A stretch of DNA of 21,668 nucleotides from JBJXHG01 sp046160865 (GTDB taxonomy: Bacteria; Planctomycetota; UBA1135; GCA-002686595). Shown here in pieces: positions 1 through 7,251 of the stretch (position 1 is its first letter; the number at the start of each line of letters is the position of its first letter). Where the stretch lies: positions 1-21,668 of the forward strand of contig JBJXHG010000063.1 of NCBI GenBank assembly GCA_046160865.1, written 5' to 3'. The notes beneath the pieces were generated by a model. The model ran no database searches and was not told where the DNA came from. It was given only the letters and a program-made list of their open reading frames with translations. Position numbers and translations under genes: made by a program.

Positions 1-25
1 CAGGCGAATCTCGAGGATTCGCCTG
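1..25. terminator. Perfect 10-bp hairpin at the window edge, terminator-like
   Basis: Bases 1-10 (caggcgaatc) are the exact reverse complement of 16-25 (gattcgcctg), with a 5-base loop tcgag. No T tract follows on either strand as far as can be seen. It resembles the other U-less hairpins found at gene ends in this window, so it may close a gene lying to the left of position 1. That gene is not visible, so the role is inferred. Confidence 0.45.
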
Positions 26-132
26 CGGTCGTGCTCGCCCTTCGATGTGCGGGGCCGACACGAACGGACGACTTTCGCGCTCGAAGCACTTTCACCACGG
101 GCTGCTCGCGCGTCCGAAGCGCTTGTCGCTGC
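26..132. other. Short leader region without a supported gene
   Basis: Open frames cross this stretch on both strands, but they are low-complexity Arg/Ala/Ser-rich readings typical of GC-rich DNA in the wrong frame. I see no recognisable protein or RNA. It separates the hairpin at 1-25 from the apaG promoter. Confidence 0.4.
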
Positions 133-161
133 TTGTCTCTGCGCAGGCGCGTCCGTAGCCT
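133..161 (+). promoter_or_regulatory. Candidate sigma-70-type promoter of apaG
   Basis: A -35-like TTGTCT (133-138) and a -10-like TAGCCT (156-161) are separated by exactly 17 bases. A start site about 7 nt later would give a leader of roughly 18 nt before the apaG ATG at 186. A second TA hexamer, TACGAG (173-178), lies 7 nt before the ATG and would fit a leaderless start instead. There is no clear Shine-Dalgarno. Read by eye only. Confidence 0.4.
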
Positions 162-185
162 GTCCGCGCGAATACGAGCCGCACG

Positions 186-620
186 ATGCCTCCCGAGACC
201 GATCCCAAGCTGCAGTCCCCGAACTCCGACACGCGTACCGAGGGGATCCGCATCCAAGCGGCCGCGCAGTACGTGCCGGCCGACTCGAACCCGGAATCGC
301 ACCAGTACATCTTCGCGTACCACATCGTCATCTCGAACGAAGGCGACACGCCGGCGCGGCTGCGCTCGCGTCACTGGATCATCATCGACGCCGACAACAA
401 CCGTCAGGAAGTCGGCGGCGACGGCGTCGTGGGACAGACTCCGACGCTGGCGCCGGGCGCGAGCTTCGACTACACGAGCAGCTGCCCGCTGCGCACGTCG
501 TGGGGGACGATGGAAGGCTCGTACTTGATGGAGCGCGCGAACGGCGAGCAGTTCCGCGCGCAGATCGGCCGCTTCTTCCTCGTGCCGCCGGCCGCCAAGA
601 AACCGACGCGGGTGCGCTGA
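186..620 (+). CDS. apaG: ApaG domain protein
   Basis: The 144-residue product matches the ApaG family, a single fibronectin-III/Ig-like beta-sandwich of about 125-130 residues. Recognisable stretches are the Y-F-A-Y-x-I-x-I-x-N-E-G-D strand near residues 40-52, the family hallmark SRHWIIxDA (residues 61-69), the V-x-G-x-GVVGxxPxLxPG segment, the Y-T-S-x-CPL turn, and G-T-M-x-G-S-Y near residue 110. ApaG was named for cobalt resistance and Ap4A phenotypes in enterobacteria and is annotated as a Co2+/Mg2+ efflux-related protein; its biochemical role is not settled. About 20 extra polar residues precede the domain. The ATG at 186 is the only start giving a full domain without a long unrelated extension. 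It looks monocistronic, with a hairpin directly after the stop. Confidence 0.93.
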   Translation: MPPETDPKLQSPNSDTRTEGIRIQAAAQYVPADSNPESHQYIFAYHIVISNEGDTPARLRSRHWIIIDADNNRQEVGGDGVVGQTPTLAPGASFDYTSSCPLRTSWGTMEGSYLMERANGEQFRAQIGRFFLVPPAAKKPTRVR

Positions 621-622
621 GC

Positions 623-643
623 GCATCGCGCGGGGCGCGATGC
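623..643 (+). terminator. Hairpin terminator-like structure after apaG
   Basis: Bases 623-630 (gcatcgcg) pair perfectly with 636-643 (cgcgatgc) around the 5-base loop cgggg, beginning two bases after the apaG stop. There is no following T run, so it is not a classical intrinsic terminator. It could be a U-less terminator or an mRNA 3'-end stabiliser. Confidence 0.5.
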
Positions 644-718
644 ATCGGTGCGACGGCCTGCGTTGAAACTGCCGCGCTGCGTCTGCTCCGTCAGCGTTTC
701 ACTGGCGCTCCGCGCCTG

Positions 719-724
719 TACCTT
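719..724 (+). promoter_or_regulatory. -10-like box, leaderless geometry, EamA gene
   Basis: TACCTT lies with 8 bases between it and the ATG at 733, where a -10 element of a leaderless transcript would sit. No Shine-Dalgarno is present. The hexamer 17 bases upstream (gtttca, 696-701) is a poor -35. Confidence 0.4.
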
Positions 725-732
725 GTGCGCCG

Positions 733-1677
733 ATGGAAGAGAGCGAGTCCTCGGGTACCCCGACCCGATCCAGCAAGCCAGCCCCGCCGATGGAACTCGC
801 GCGCTGCGCGCGCTCGGGGCGTGCTCGGGTGCTCCTCGCCGCGTGCGGCATCATCTGGGGCGCGACGTTCGTCGCGATGAAGGTGCTGACGCAGCACTTC
901 GACACGCTCGAAATCGTCGGCTTGCGGTTCGCGATCGGGCTTCCGCTGCTCTTCGCGATCATCCGCGCGCAGAAGATCTCGCTCGCGTTCGACCGCCGCG
1001 ACGCCACACCACTCGCCCTCGGCGGCGCGATCCTGCTCTATCACTTCCTCGCGCAGCCTTACGCGCTGCAGTTCACGTCGGCGACGAACACGGGCTGGAT
1101 CATCACGTTCTCGCCGCTCGCGATCGCGCTGCTCTCGTTCGTGTTCTTGCGCGAGAAGATCAGCCCGCGCGTCGGTGGCGGCATCGCGCTGGCGGCGTTC
1201 GGCATCGCGCTACTCGTCTCGCGCGGCGATCCGCGGAGCCTCGTCGCGCTGCACAACGTCGGCGATTGGCTGATCCTGTCGACGGCGTTCACCTGGGCGC
1301 TCTACACGATCGTCACGCGCGATGTCGCGCGTCGCCGCTCACCGCTCGCGGTGACGTCGATCCTGTTCGTGCCTCTGCTCGCGGTCGGCGCCGCGCGTCT
1401 CGCGACACACGCGAGCTGGTCGACGTTCGCCGCGCTCCCCATCGCCGCGTGGGTGTCGATCGCATTCCTCGGCGTGTTCGGCACGCTCGCACAGTGGTTC
1501 TGGCAGCTCGGCGTCGCGCGCATCGGTGCCGCGCGCGCGGGCGTGTACGTCTATCTCGAGCCGATCGCGTCGACCGTGCTCGGTGTCGCGTGGCTGGGCG
1601 AGAGCTATGACTCGTTCGCCGTCATCGGCAGCGCGCTCGTCCTGGGGGGGGTGATCGTCGCGCACGAGCGCGGGTGA
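733..1677 (+). CDS. EamA-family (DMT superfamily) transporter
   Basis: A 314-residue, very hydrophobic protein with about ten predicted transmembrane helices in two EamA repeats (roughly residues 35-165 and 180-312). The first repeat opens with the family-typical G-I-I-W-G-A-T-F-V-A-M-K segment and later E-x-x-x-L-R-F near residue 55. The second ends in Y-V-Y-L-E-P-I-A-S-T-V-L-G followed by G-x-x-L-V-L-G-G-V, the classic DMT C-terminus. These inner-membrane permeases export or import small metabolites; the substrate cannot be read from sequence. The first ~30 residues are polar and would be cytoplasmic. The ATG at 733 follows a -10-like box and has no Shine-Dalgarno. The pilin cluster begins about 130 nt downstream, so a separate unit is likely. 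Confidence 0.9.
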   Translation: MEESESSGTPTRSSKPAPPMELARCARSGRARVLLAACGIIWGATFVAMKVLTQHFDTLEIVGLRFAIGLPLLFAIIRAQKISLAFDRRDATPLALGGAILLYHFLAQPYALQFTSATNTGWIITFSPLAIALLSFVFLREKISPRVGGGIALAAFGIALLVSRGDPRSLVALHNVGDWLILSTAFTWALYTIVTRDVARRRSPLAVTSILFVPLLAVGAARLATHASWSTFAALPIAAWVSIAFLGVFGTLAQWFWQLGVARIGAARAGVYVYLEPIASTVLGVAWLGESYDSFAVIGSALVLGGVIVAHERG

Positions 1678-1686
1678 TCGACGCTG

Positions 1687-1699
1687 CGGCCGGCGGCCG
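1687..1699 (+). terminator. Small GC hairpin after the EamA gene
   Basis: cggcc (1687-1691) pairs with ggccg (1695-1699) across a 3-base loop, about 10 nt after the transporter stop. The stem is only five pairs, extendable by two G-T wobbles, and lacks a T tract. Weak evidence for a transcript end before the pilin cluster. Confidence 0.25.
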
Positions 1700-1808
1700 T
1701 GACCGAATCGTGAGATTGCCTCAGGTCGGCATTCCCACTTACCGATGCACGCCTCGCGCGAGCGCAGTCACTGTCTGGCTTCGATCGCGCGGCAGGGTAG
1801 GCAGAACG

Positions 1809-2408
1809 ATGGACGAGTGCTCGCGCGGCAGCGGGGCCTGGTCCGTGCTCGCTACACGATCGTGTTCGCGCGCGGCAGCCAGGCAATCCGGCTTCACACT
1901 TCTCGAATTGACGATTGCGATCTGCGTGCTGTTGATCGGCGTGCTCGGCTTCTCGAACGCGTTCGTATCGATGGGACGTGCAGAACAAAAGACGCGCGAG
2001 TCCACTCTCGCGGTGCTCGCCGCTCGCAGGGTGCTCGCGAGCATTCAAGCGGAGGCATTTCCCGAGGCGTTCCGTCGCTACAACGCAGCGGGTGCCGACG
2101 ATCCGGGTGGCGCCGACACCGCGCCGGGAGCGAGCTTCGCCGTCGAAGGCTTGAGCGCGCTGGACGCGGACGTCGACGGATTCGCCGGCCAGGTGATCTT
2201 TCCGTCGCCGGGCAACGGCGCGGAGCTGCGTGAGGACTCGATCGATGCCGCGCTGGGAATGCCGCGCGATCTGAACGGCGACGGCGTCATCGACACCGCG
2301 AACCACGCCACGAACTACTTGCTGCTACCAGTCCGCGTGCGCGTCGACTGGCGCAGTGCGTCCGGACCGGCCGCCATCGAGCTGCGCACCATGCTCGCCA
2401 ACTACTGA
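1809..2408 (+). CDS. PilV-like type IV pilin/pseudopilin
   Basis: A 199-residue type IV pilin-like protein. The prepilin peptidase site is G28^F29-T-L-L-E33, with glutamate at mature position 5, followed by a ~20-residue hydrophobic helix containing the L-L-I-G-V-L-G-F pattern usual in PilV/GspI-like minor pilins. The globular part carries an EF-hand-like loop D154-x-N-x-D-G-x-x-D162 that may bind calcium. I chose ATG 1809 (leader 28 residues); GTG 1845 would give a more usual 16-residue leader. A longer frame opening at 1674 adds unrelated Arg-rich sequence and overlaps the transporter. TAGGCA five bases before the ATG resembles the -10-like boxes elsewhere. It is the first gene of a four-gene cluster; the next ATG is 9 nt after its stop. 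Confidence 0.85.
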   Translation: MDECSRGSGAWSVLATRSCSRAAARQSGFTLLELTIAICVLLIGVLGFSNAFVSMGRAEQKTRESTLAVLAARRVLASIQAEAFPEAFRRYNAAGADDPGGADTAPGASFAVEGLSALDADVDGFAGQVIFPSPGNGAELREDSIDAALGMPRDLNGDGVIDTANHATNYLLLPVRVRVDWRSASGPAAIELRTMLANY

Positions 2409-2411
2409 GGG
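2407..2411 (+). promoter_or_regulatory. Shine-Dalgarno of the PilW-like gene
   Basis: GAGGG at 2407-2411 overlaps the stop of the preceding gene and lies 6 bases before ATG 2418. This spacing favours ATG 2418 over the in-frame GTG at 2415. Confidence 0.55.
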
Positions 2412-2417
2412 CCTGTG

Positions 2418-3071
2418 ATGCTGCGAAGACAGTCGTGCGAACGCTCGGGCTTCAGCTTGGTCGAGCTGATGATCGCGCTCTCCATCGCGCTCACGATCTT
2501 CGGGATGCTGAGCGTGTTCCAGCTGCGGACGCAGGACTCGTACCGCCAGACGAGCGCGCAGTCGCGCGTCGATTCCGCCGCGCGCAACGCGACGACGCGC
2601 GTCCTCGACGAGCTTTCGGGCATCGCCCGCGCGCTGCTCGTCCCGGATCCTTCGTCGGCGCTCGGCAGCGACACGCTCAATTTCCAACGGCCGTCTGCGG
2701 TGAGCAACACGGGCGCAGTCACCTGGTCCACGCAGACTCGACTCGCGCTCCTGATGGATGATCGGGAGACCGACAACGGCGTCGACGACGACGGGGACGG
2801 TCTGGTCGACGAGCGTCGGCTCGTGCTAACGCGCGAAGCGAACACGGCGAACCCGGAACCGGTGACTCTGTGCCACGGCGTCCCCGAGCTGTATCCGGGC
2901 GAGACGGAGAATGGCGTCGACGACAACGGCAACGGCGTGGTCGACGAGCGCGGCTTCAGCGTCCGACGCATCGGCGACTTGCTGTGCGTGCGGCTCTCCG
3001 TCCAACTCGTGATGTCGAACGGCGGAACCGTGACGGCGACGGTCGACACGGCCGTGATTCTGCACAACTGA
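2418..3071 (+). CDS. PilW-like type IV pilin/pseudopilin with two Asp-rich loops
   Basis: A 217-residue pilin-like protein with prepilin cleavage site G11^F12-S-L-V-E16 and Glu at mature position 5. The hydrophobic helix (residues ~12-35) and the following S-Y-R-Q-T-S-A-Q-S-R-V-D-S helix resemble PilW/GspJ-type minor pilins. Two near-identical acidic loops lie at residues 119-132 (DNGVDDDGDGLVDE) and 164-177 (ENGVDDNGNGVVDE). Each has the D-x-D/N-x-D/N-G spacing of calcium-binding EF-hand or thrombospondin-3-like loops. Cys152 and Cys190 could form a disulfide outside the cell. It is sandwiched between the PilV-like and PilX-like genes with no spacer to speak of, so co-transcription is expected. 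Confidence 0.87.
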   Translation: MLRRQSCERSGFSLVELMIALSIALTIFGMLSVFQLRTQDSYRQTSAQSRVDSAARNATTRVLDELSGIARALLVPDPSSALGSDTLNFQRPSAVSNTGAVTWSTQTRLALLMDDRETDNGVDDDGDGLVDERRLVLTREANTANPEPVTLCHGVPELYPGETENGVDDNGNGVVDERGFSVRRIGDLLCVRLSVQLVMSNGGTVTATVDTAVILHN

Positions 3072-3075
3072 GGAG
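3070..3075 (+). promoter_or_regulatory. Strong Shine-Dalgarno of the PilX-like gene
   Basis: GAGGAG at 3070-3075 overlaps the preceding stop codon (tga 3069-3071) and sits 7 bases before ATG 3083. It fixes the true start, although the frame is open much further upstream. Confidence 0.75.
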
Positions 3076-3082
3076 CGCGATC

Positions 3083-4354
3083 ATGAACTTGCGAAGCAAT
3101 GGACGACGAGCGTCGGACGAGCGTGGTAGCGTGATCGTCGTCACGATGATCGCGGTGGCGGGCCTCGCCGGTCTGTCCCTCGCGCTGCTCGCCGTGATGC
3201 GCACCGGTGCCAACGCCCAGCGCCGCGATCGTGCCGATGCGCACGTGCACTACGTGTGTCACGCGGGACTCTCCGAGGCGGTCTACAACCTGCACCGCGG
3301 CGCCAGCGGAAACGTCGGCACCCAAGGGACGCCGATCGAGTGGGGCGCATCGCAGTACTGGGTGACGCAGTCGGCTCCGGCCGCTGACTTGGTGCAGCTC
3401 ACCGCGTTCGGCATGGACGATCGATCGGGCGCGTCGATGGAGCTCGTGCTGCGCGCCGTACCGAACACGATCTGGCGCTACGCCGCGTTCGGTGACGAGT
3501 TCTTGCACATGGACTCGAACGCGCGCGTCGACAGCTACGACTCGAGCTTGGGAGCCTACGCCGCGCAAGCGGTCAACGGCTCCGGCTCGAGCCAGCACGC
3601 GAATGCGGACGGCGACATCGGCTCGAACGGCGACGTCTCGATGGACCAGAACTCGACCGTGTGGGGCGACGCGACGGCGGGCCCCGGGCACACGACCACC
3701 GTGCTGGGCAACGCGGCCGTGACGGGCACGACGTCGCCGGCTGCCGCGCTCATCGATCTGCCCCTGATCACCGTGCCGAGCTACACCGGATTCGGCGCGC
3801 TGACGGTGACCGGCACGACGACGATCCCGTCCGGCAATCGCACGTACACGAACCTCGTGGTCAACGCGAACAAGACGCTGAACATCGTCGGTCCCGCGAA
3901 CATCGTGTTCACGAACCTGCGCATCCGCTCCAACGGTGTCCTGAACATCGACTCGACGAACGGGCCGGTGGAGATCTGGGTCATCGACGACTTCATCTTG
4001 GACTCGAATGCGATGGTCGGACCGCTCGATCAGATCCCGAGCGGACTCAAGGTGAATCTGCTCAGCGACAACGTGATCAATCCGGAAGTGGCGGTCGACA
4101 TCGACACGGTCGACTTCAACTCGAACACGCAGATGTACGGGACGATCTATGCGCCGAACGCACAGATCGAGATCGACAGCAACTTCCAGCTCTTCGGGGC
4201 GATGATCGCGCGCAGCGTCGACCTCGACAGCAACAGCCGCATCCACTTCGACGAGGCGCTGATCAGCGCGACGTCCGTCGGCGCACCGACCTACGAGACG
4301 ATCGCTTGGCGCGAGCTGCCGTTCCGGGGCTCGATCCTCGGCGGTGCTCCGTGA
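3083..4354 (+). CDS. PilX-like protein with C-terminal DUF7305-type beta-solenoid
   Basis: A 423-residue protein. The N-terminus E-R-G-S-V-I-V-V-T-M-I is the PilX-type start, with a membrane helix at ~16-38 and no Glu at mature position 5, as is common in this subgroup. From about residue 140 to 395 the chain repeats an S-N-x-x-hydrophobic motif (near 145, 181, 283, 308, 347, 366, 383). It includes Y-G-T-I-Y-A-P-N-A-Q-I-E-I and F-G-A-M-I-A-R-S-V, the signature I know from DUF7305, a bactofilin-like beta-solenoid found behind PilX N-termini. It ends with H-F-D-E-A-L. It is probably an assembled surface or pilus-tip component; the exact role is unknown. It follows the PilW-like gene directly with a strong ribosome site. 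Confidence 0.82.
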   Translation: MNLRSNGRRASDERGSVIVVTMIAVAGLAGLSLALLAVMRTGANAQRRDRADAHVHYVCHAGLSEAVYNLHRGASGNVGTQGTPIEWGASQYWVTQSAPAADLVQLTAFGMDDRSGASMELVLRAVPNTIWRYAAFGDEFLHMDSNARVDSYDSSLGAYAAQAVNGSGSSQHANADGDIGSNGDVSMDQNSTVWGDATAGPGHTTTVLGNAAVTGTTSPAAALIDLPLITVPSYTGFGALTVTGTTTIPSGNRTYTNLVVNANKTLNIVGPANIVFTNLRIRSNGVLNIDSTNGPVEIWVIDDFILDSNAMVGPLDQIPSGLKVNLLSDNVINPEVAVDIDTVDFNSNTQMYGTIYAPNAQIEIDSNFQLFGAMIARSVDLDSNSRIHFDEALISATSVGAPTYETIAWRELPFRGSILGGAP

Positions 4355-4368
4355 GCTGCCACCGCAGC

Positions 4369-5745
4369 ATGACCGTTCACAGCTCCCGTCTCTGGGCCTT
4401 CCGCTCCGTCGCGGCTCTCGCCGTCGTCGCGCTCGCAGTCGGCGCACACGCGCAGGCGTCGGAAGTCGGCGCCGAGCGCGCAGCGCGCTACGCGTGGCAG
4501 GGCGAACTCGACGACGAACATCGTCGTGTCGGCTCGATCCTGCGCGAGGCGCGCGTCGCAGGGCACGAGCCCGGTACGCTCACCGAGCGACTCGCCGCTC
4601 CCGGGCCGAGCGCGATCCCGGCGCTGCTCGACGTGCTCGTGCAGGCGCGCGTGCCGAAGAGCGCGGACACGGACGCGCCGCAGCTCTTGTCGAAGCCGCA
4701 GCGCGCGCTCGTCGTGGCGACACTGGTGCGATTGCCGGCCACGGACGTGCGAGCCGAGCTCGATGCGCGCTTGTCGATCGATCCACGGACCCGCGCGGTG
4801 CGGATCGCCGCGCTGCACGTGCTCGGCGTGATCGGCACGGAGCCGGATCTCGATCGGCTCGGTGAGCTCGCGCGCGGCGCGGACGGCGAAGCGCTCGACC
4901 GCGAGGAGCGTGATGCGTTGCGCGAGGCGCACGCCGCCTTCCTGCGCCGGATGCCCCACGTGCTCACCTCCGTGGAGAAGCACTGGCACCGGCGCGATCC
5001 CGCCGCGAACGAGGCGCTACTGCTGGCGCTCGGCGACCTGCAAGAGAAGCGCGCCATGGAGCTGATTTTCCAGGTTGCGCGGACGGATGCGCGGCTCGCG
5101 CAACTCGCGCTGTCGACCGTGCGCAGGACAGGGGCCTCCGGCAATCCGGAAGTCGACCTGGAGTTCGCGCGCTGGTTGCGACACCGAACGGATCCGCAGC
5201 GCACGGAGTGGACGCGTGCCGTGTTGTACGCGCTGGGCGAGCTCGACGAAGGCGAGAGTCTCGACGTGCTCGTCGATGCGCTCAGCGACGCGAAGCCGGG
5301 CTTGCGCGACGCCGCCGAATGGTCGTTGCAGAAGATCAGCGGCACGACGCACTCCGGCGACAGTGACTTCTGGAACGCATGGCGCCGGCGCGAGCTGCAG
5401 TGGATGGACCGCGGGCGTGCGCGCTGTCGCAGCGCATTCGAATCGTCCGACGTGGGAGCGATCGTTCAGGCGCTGCGCGAGTACTCCGGGCGACGGTTGT
5501 TCCGGAGCGAGCTCGTGCGCGACGTCGTGGTGCTCCTCGAGCGGCCGCAGTCCGCGTTGCAGGAGCTCGCGTGCACGACACTCGGCGAGCTCGGGTCTCG
5601 TGCGGCCGTGCCGGCGCTCGTGCAAGCGCTCGCGAGCGCGCGTCCCGCCGTCGCCGAGGCTGCGTGGCGCGCGTTGACGAAGGTCGCCGGGTGCGAGGTG
5701 CCGCGTGATGCCGAGGCTGCGCACGCGCTGCTCGCGCTGCATTGA
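4369..5745 (+). CDS. Exported HEAT-repeat protein
   Basis: A 458-residue protein with a convincing signal peptide (Arg-containing n-region, hydrophobic run at residues 14-25, cleavage near A-H-A-Q-A at 26-30). The rest is almost entirely helical, with HEAT/PBS-lyase-type units. The clearest are A-V-R-I-A-A-L-H-V-L-G-V-I-G, L-R-D-A-A-E-W-S-L-Q-K-I-S-G and L-Q-E-L-A-C-T-T-L-G-E-L-G-S-R-A-A-V-P-A-L-V-Q-A-L-A. Such repeats mediate protein binding; no catalytic motif is seen. An in-frame GTG at 4351 overlaps the stop of the PilX-like gene as GTGA and is the alternative, translationally coupled start, adding six residues. Its position at the end of the pilin cluster suggests a periplasmic scaffold or partner for the filament, which is an inference. 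Confidence 0.82.
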   Translation: MTVHSSRLWAFRSVAALAVVALAVGAHAQASEVGAERAARYAWQGELDDEHRRVGSILREARVAGHEPGTLTERLAAPGPSAIPALLDVLVQARVPKSADTDAPQLLSKPQRALVVATLVRLPATDVRAELDARLSIDPRTRAVRIAALHVLGVIGTEPDLDRLGELARGADGEALDREERDALREAHAAFLRRMPHVLTSVEKHWHRRDPAANEALLLALGDLQEKRAMELIFQVARTDARLAQLALSTVRRTGASGNPEVDLEFARWLRHRTDPQRTEWTRAVLYALGELDEGESLDVLVDALSDAKPGLRDAAEWSLQKISGTTHSGDSDFWNAWRRRELQWMDRGRARCRSAFESSDVGAIVQALREYSGRRLFRSELVRDVVVLLERPQSALQELACTTLGELGSRAAVPALVQALASARPAVAEAAWRALTKVAGCEVPRDAEAAHALLALH

Positions 5746-5805
5746 TCGCTCCGGTCGCGTCTCGATGTGTACGCGCGCGCGGTAGCGGGTTCCGCGGACT
5801 CCGGC

Positions 5806-5811
5806 TAGGCT
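5806..5811 (+). promoter_or_regulatory. -10-like box, leaderless geometry, M64 peptidase gene
   Basis: TAGGCT with 7 bases to the ATG at 5819 and no Shine-Dalgarno. No convincing -35 lies 17-18 bases upstream. Confidence 0.4.
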
Positions 5812-5818
5812 CCCGCGG

Positions 5819-7219
5819 ATGCTGACGAGCCTCTGCCTCGCCCTCGCGTCCGTCGCCGCAGCCGACTTCGACGCTCTGTTCACGGGTCGCGCGCTGCGCT
5901 TCGACTATTTCCACGTCGGCTCCGCGACCGAGGAGCACGTGTGCATCGATCGCTATCGCATCGAAGGCGAGTGGCCGGGCAGTCGCACGCGGCTCGTCGA
6001 CGACACGAACTTCGGCAAGTACCGCTTGCGCGTCGTCGATCGCGCGAGCGGGCGCACGGTGTACTCGCGCGGGTTCGCGAGCATCTACGGCGAGTGGGAG
6101 ACGACCGGCGAAGCGAAGACCTCGTGGAAGAGCTTCCACGAATCGCAGCGCATGCCCGAGCCCAAAGCGCCGGTGCGACTGGTGCTCGAGAAGCGCTGGG
6201 CGGACGGCACGTTCGGCCCCTTCTACGAGACCGATCTCGACCCGGCGAGCCGCTTCGTCGACCGCTCGCCGGTCACGCAACGCGGCACCGCGGCCGTGCT
6301 GTTCGAGAATGGACCCGCGCACGCTCAAGTCGACTTACTCGTGCTCGCCGACGGTTACACGGCTGCCGAGCAGGCGAAGTTCGACCAGGACGCCGCGCGC
6401 CTCGTCGGCGTCATGTTCGACACGGAGCCGTACAAGAGCCGCCGCGCCGACTTCAGCGTGCGCACGCTGTTCGTGCCCGCTGCGCAGTCCGGTATCAGCA
6501 ATCCGCGCAAGGACGTGTGGCGCGACGCGCCGCTCGGCAGCTCGTTCAACGCCTTCGACGTCGACCGCTACGTGCTCACGTTCGCGAACGCGACGCTGCG
6601 CGAAGTCGCCGCGCAGGTGCCGTACGACGCGCTGGTCATCCTGTTCCACTCGCGCAAGTACGGTGGCGGCGGGATCTACAATCTCTGGGCGACGGTCGCG
6701 TCCGATTCGGCCGCGTCGCCGTACCTCTTCGTGCACGAGTTCGGCCACTCGTTCGCCGGCCTCGCCGACGAGTACTACACGTCGCAGGTCGCGTACGAGA
6801 GCTTCACGACGCCAGGTGTCGAGCCGTGGGAGCCGAACGTCACTGCGCTCGCCGATCCCGCGCGCTTGAAGTGGAAGGACCTCGTCGCGGTCGGCACGCC
6901 GCTGCCGACGCCGTGGGGTCAAGAGGCGTACGACAAGCTCGACGTCGCGTACCAGAAGAAGCGCAAGGAGCTCGTCGATGCGAAGGCGCCCGAGGAAGCG
7001 TCGGAAGCGCTCTTCCGCGAGATTCATGCGACGACCGCACCGCTGCTCGCCGCCGAGAAGCACAATGGCAAGGTCGGCGCGTTCGAAGGCGCGGCGTACG
7101 AGGCGAAGGGGCTCTACCGCTCCGAAGTCGACTGCATCATGTTCACGCGCAATCCGACGTCGTTCTGCCGCGTCTGTCGCCGGGCCGTCGAGCGCGTGAT
7201 CGATCTCTACACACGCTGA
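5819..7219 (+). CDS. Secreted M64-family (IgA-peptidase-like) zinc metallopeptidase
   Basis: A 466-residue protein with a short signal peptide (M-L-T-S-L-C-L-A-L-A-S-V-A-A-A). An N-terminal beta domain of ~150 residues is followed by the M64 catalytic domain (about 165-465). The zinc motif is H306-E-F-G-H310-S-F-A-G-L-A-D317-E318-Y, with the third ligand expected at D317 or E318. Earlier family features are V-D-L-L-V-L-A-D-G-Y near 171 and the G-G-G-G-I-Y-N box before the helix. Cys439, Cys450 and Cys453 near the end surround Met441, a plausible Met-turn. Members cleave extracellular proteins, IgA in the founding enzyme; the substrate here is unknown and immunoglobulin is unlikely. It is preceded by a leaderless-type -10 box and followed 32 nt later by a DinB-fold gene. 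Confidence 0.88.
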   Translation: MLTSLCLALASVAAADFDALFTGRALRFDYFHVGSATEEHVCIDRYRIEGEWPGSRTRLVDDTNFGKYRLRVVDRASGRTVYSRGFASIYGEWETTGEAKTSWKSFHESQRMPEPKAPVRLVLEKRWADGTFGPFYETDLDPASRFVDRSPVTQRGTAAVLFENGPAHAQVDLLVLADGYTAAEQAKFDQDAARLVGVMFDTEPYKSRRADFSVRTLFVPAAQSGISNPRKDVWRDAPLGSSFNAFDVDRYVLTFANATLREVAAQVPYDALVILFHSRKYGGGGIYNLWATVASDSAASPYLFVHEFGHSFAGLADEYYTSQVAYESFTTPGVEPWEPNVTALADPARLKWKDLVAVGTPLPTPWGQEAYDKLDVAYQKKRKELVDAKAPEEASEALFREIHATTAPLLAAEKHNGKVGAFEGAAYEAKGLYRSEVDCIMFTRNPTSFCRVCRRAVERVIDLYTR

Positions 7220-7239
7220 GTGACACCCAAGTCGAGCAA

Positions 7240-7245
7240 GAGGAG
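7240..7245 (+). promoter_or_regulatory. Strong Shine-Dalgarno of the DinB-fold gene
   Basis: GAGGAG at 7240-7245 ends 6 bases before ATG 7252, in the only spacer of this three-gene run. It is A-rich between site and start, as in efficient ribosome sites. Confidence 0.75.
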
Positions 7246-7251
7246 AAAATC

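Noticed and set aside
1674..1808. Upstream extension of the PilV-like protein to 1674
   Set aside because: It would add 45 Arg-rich residues before an already long prepilin leader and overlap the transporter stop. No ribosome site is present.
2402..4447. Long minus-strand open frame opposite the pilin cluster
   Set aside because: Its translation is Arg/Asp/Val-rich low-complexity sequence with no motif. The plus strand encodes three clear pilin-like proteins, so it is a mirror effect of GC-rich codons.
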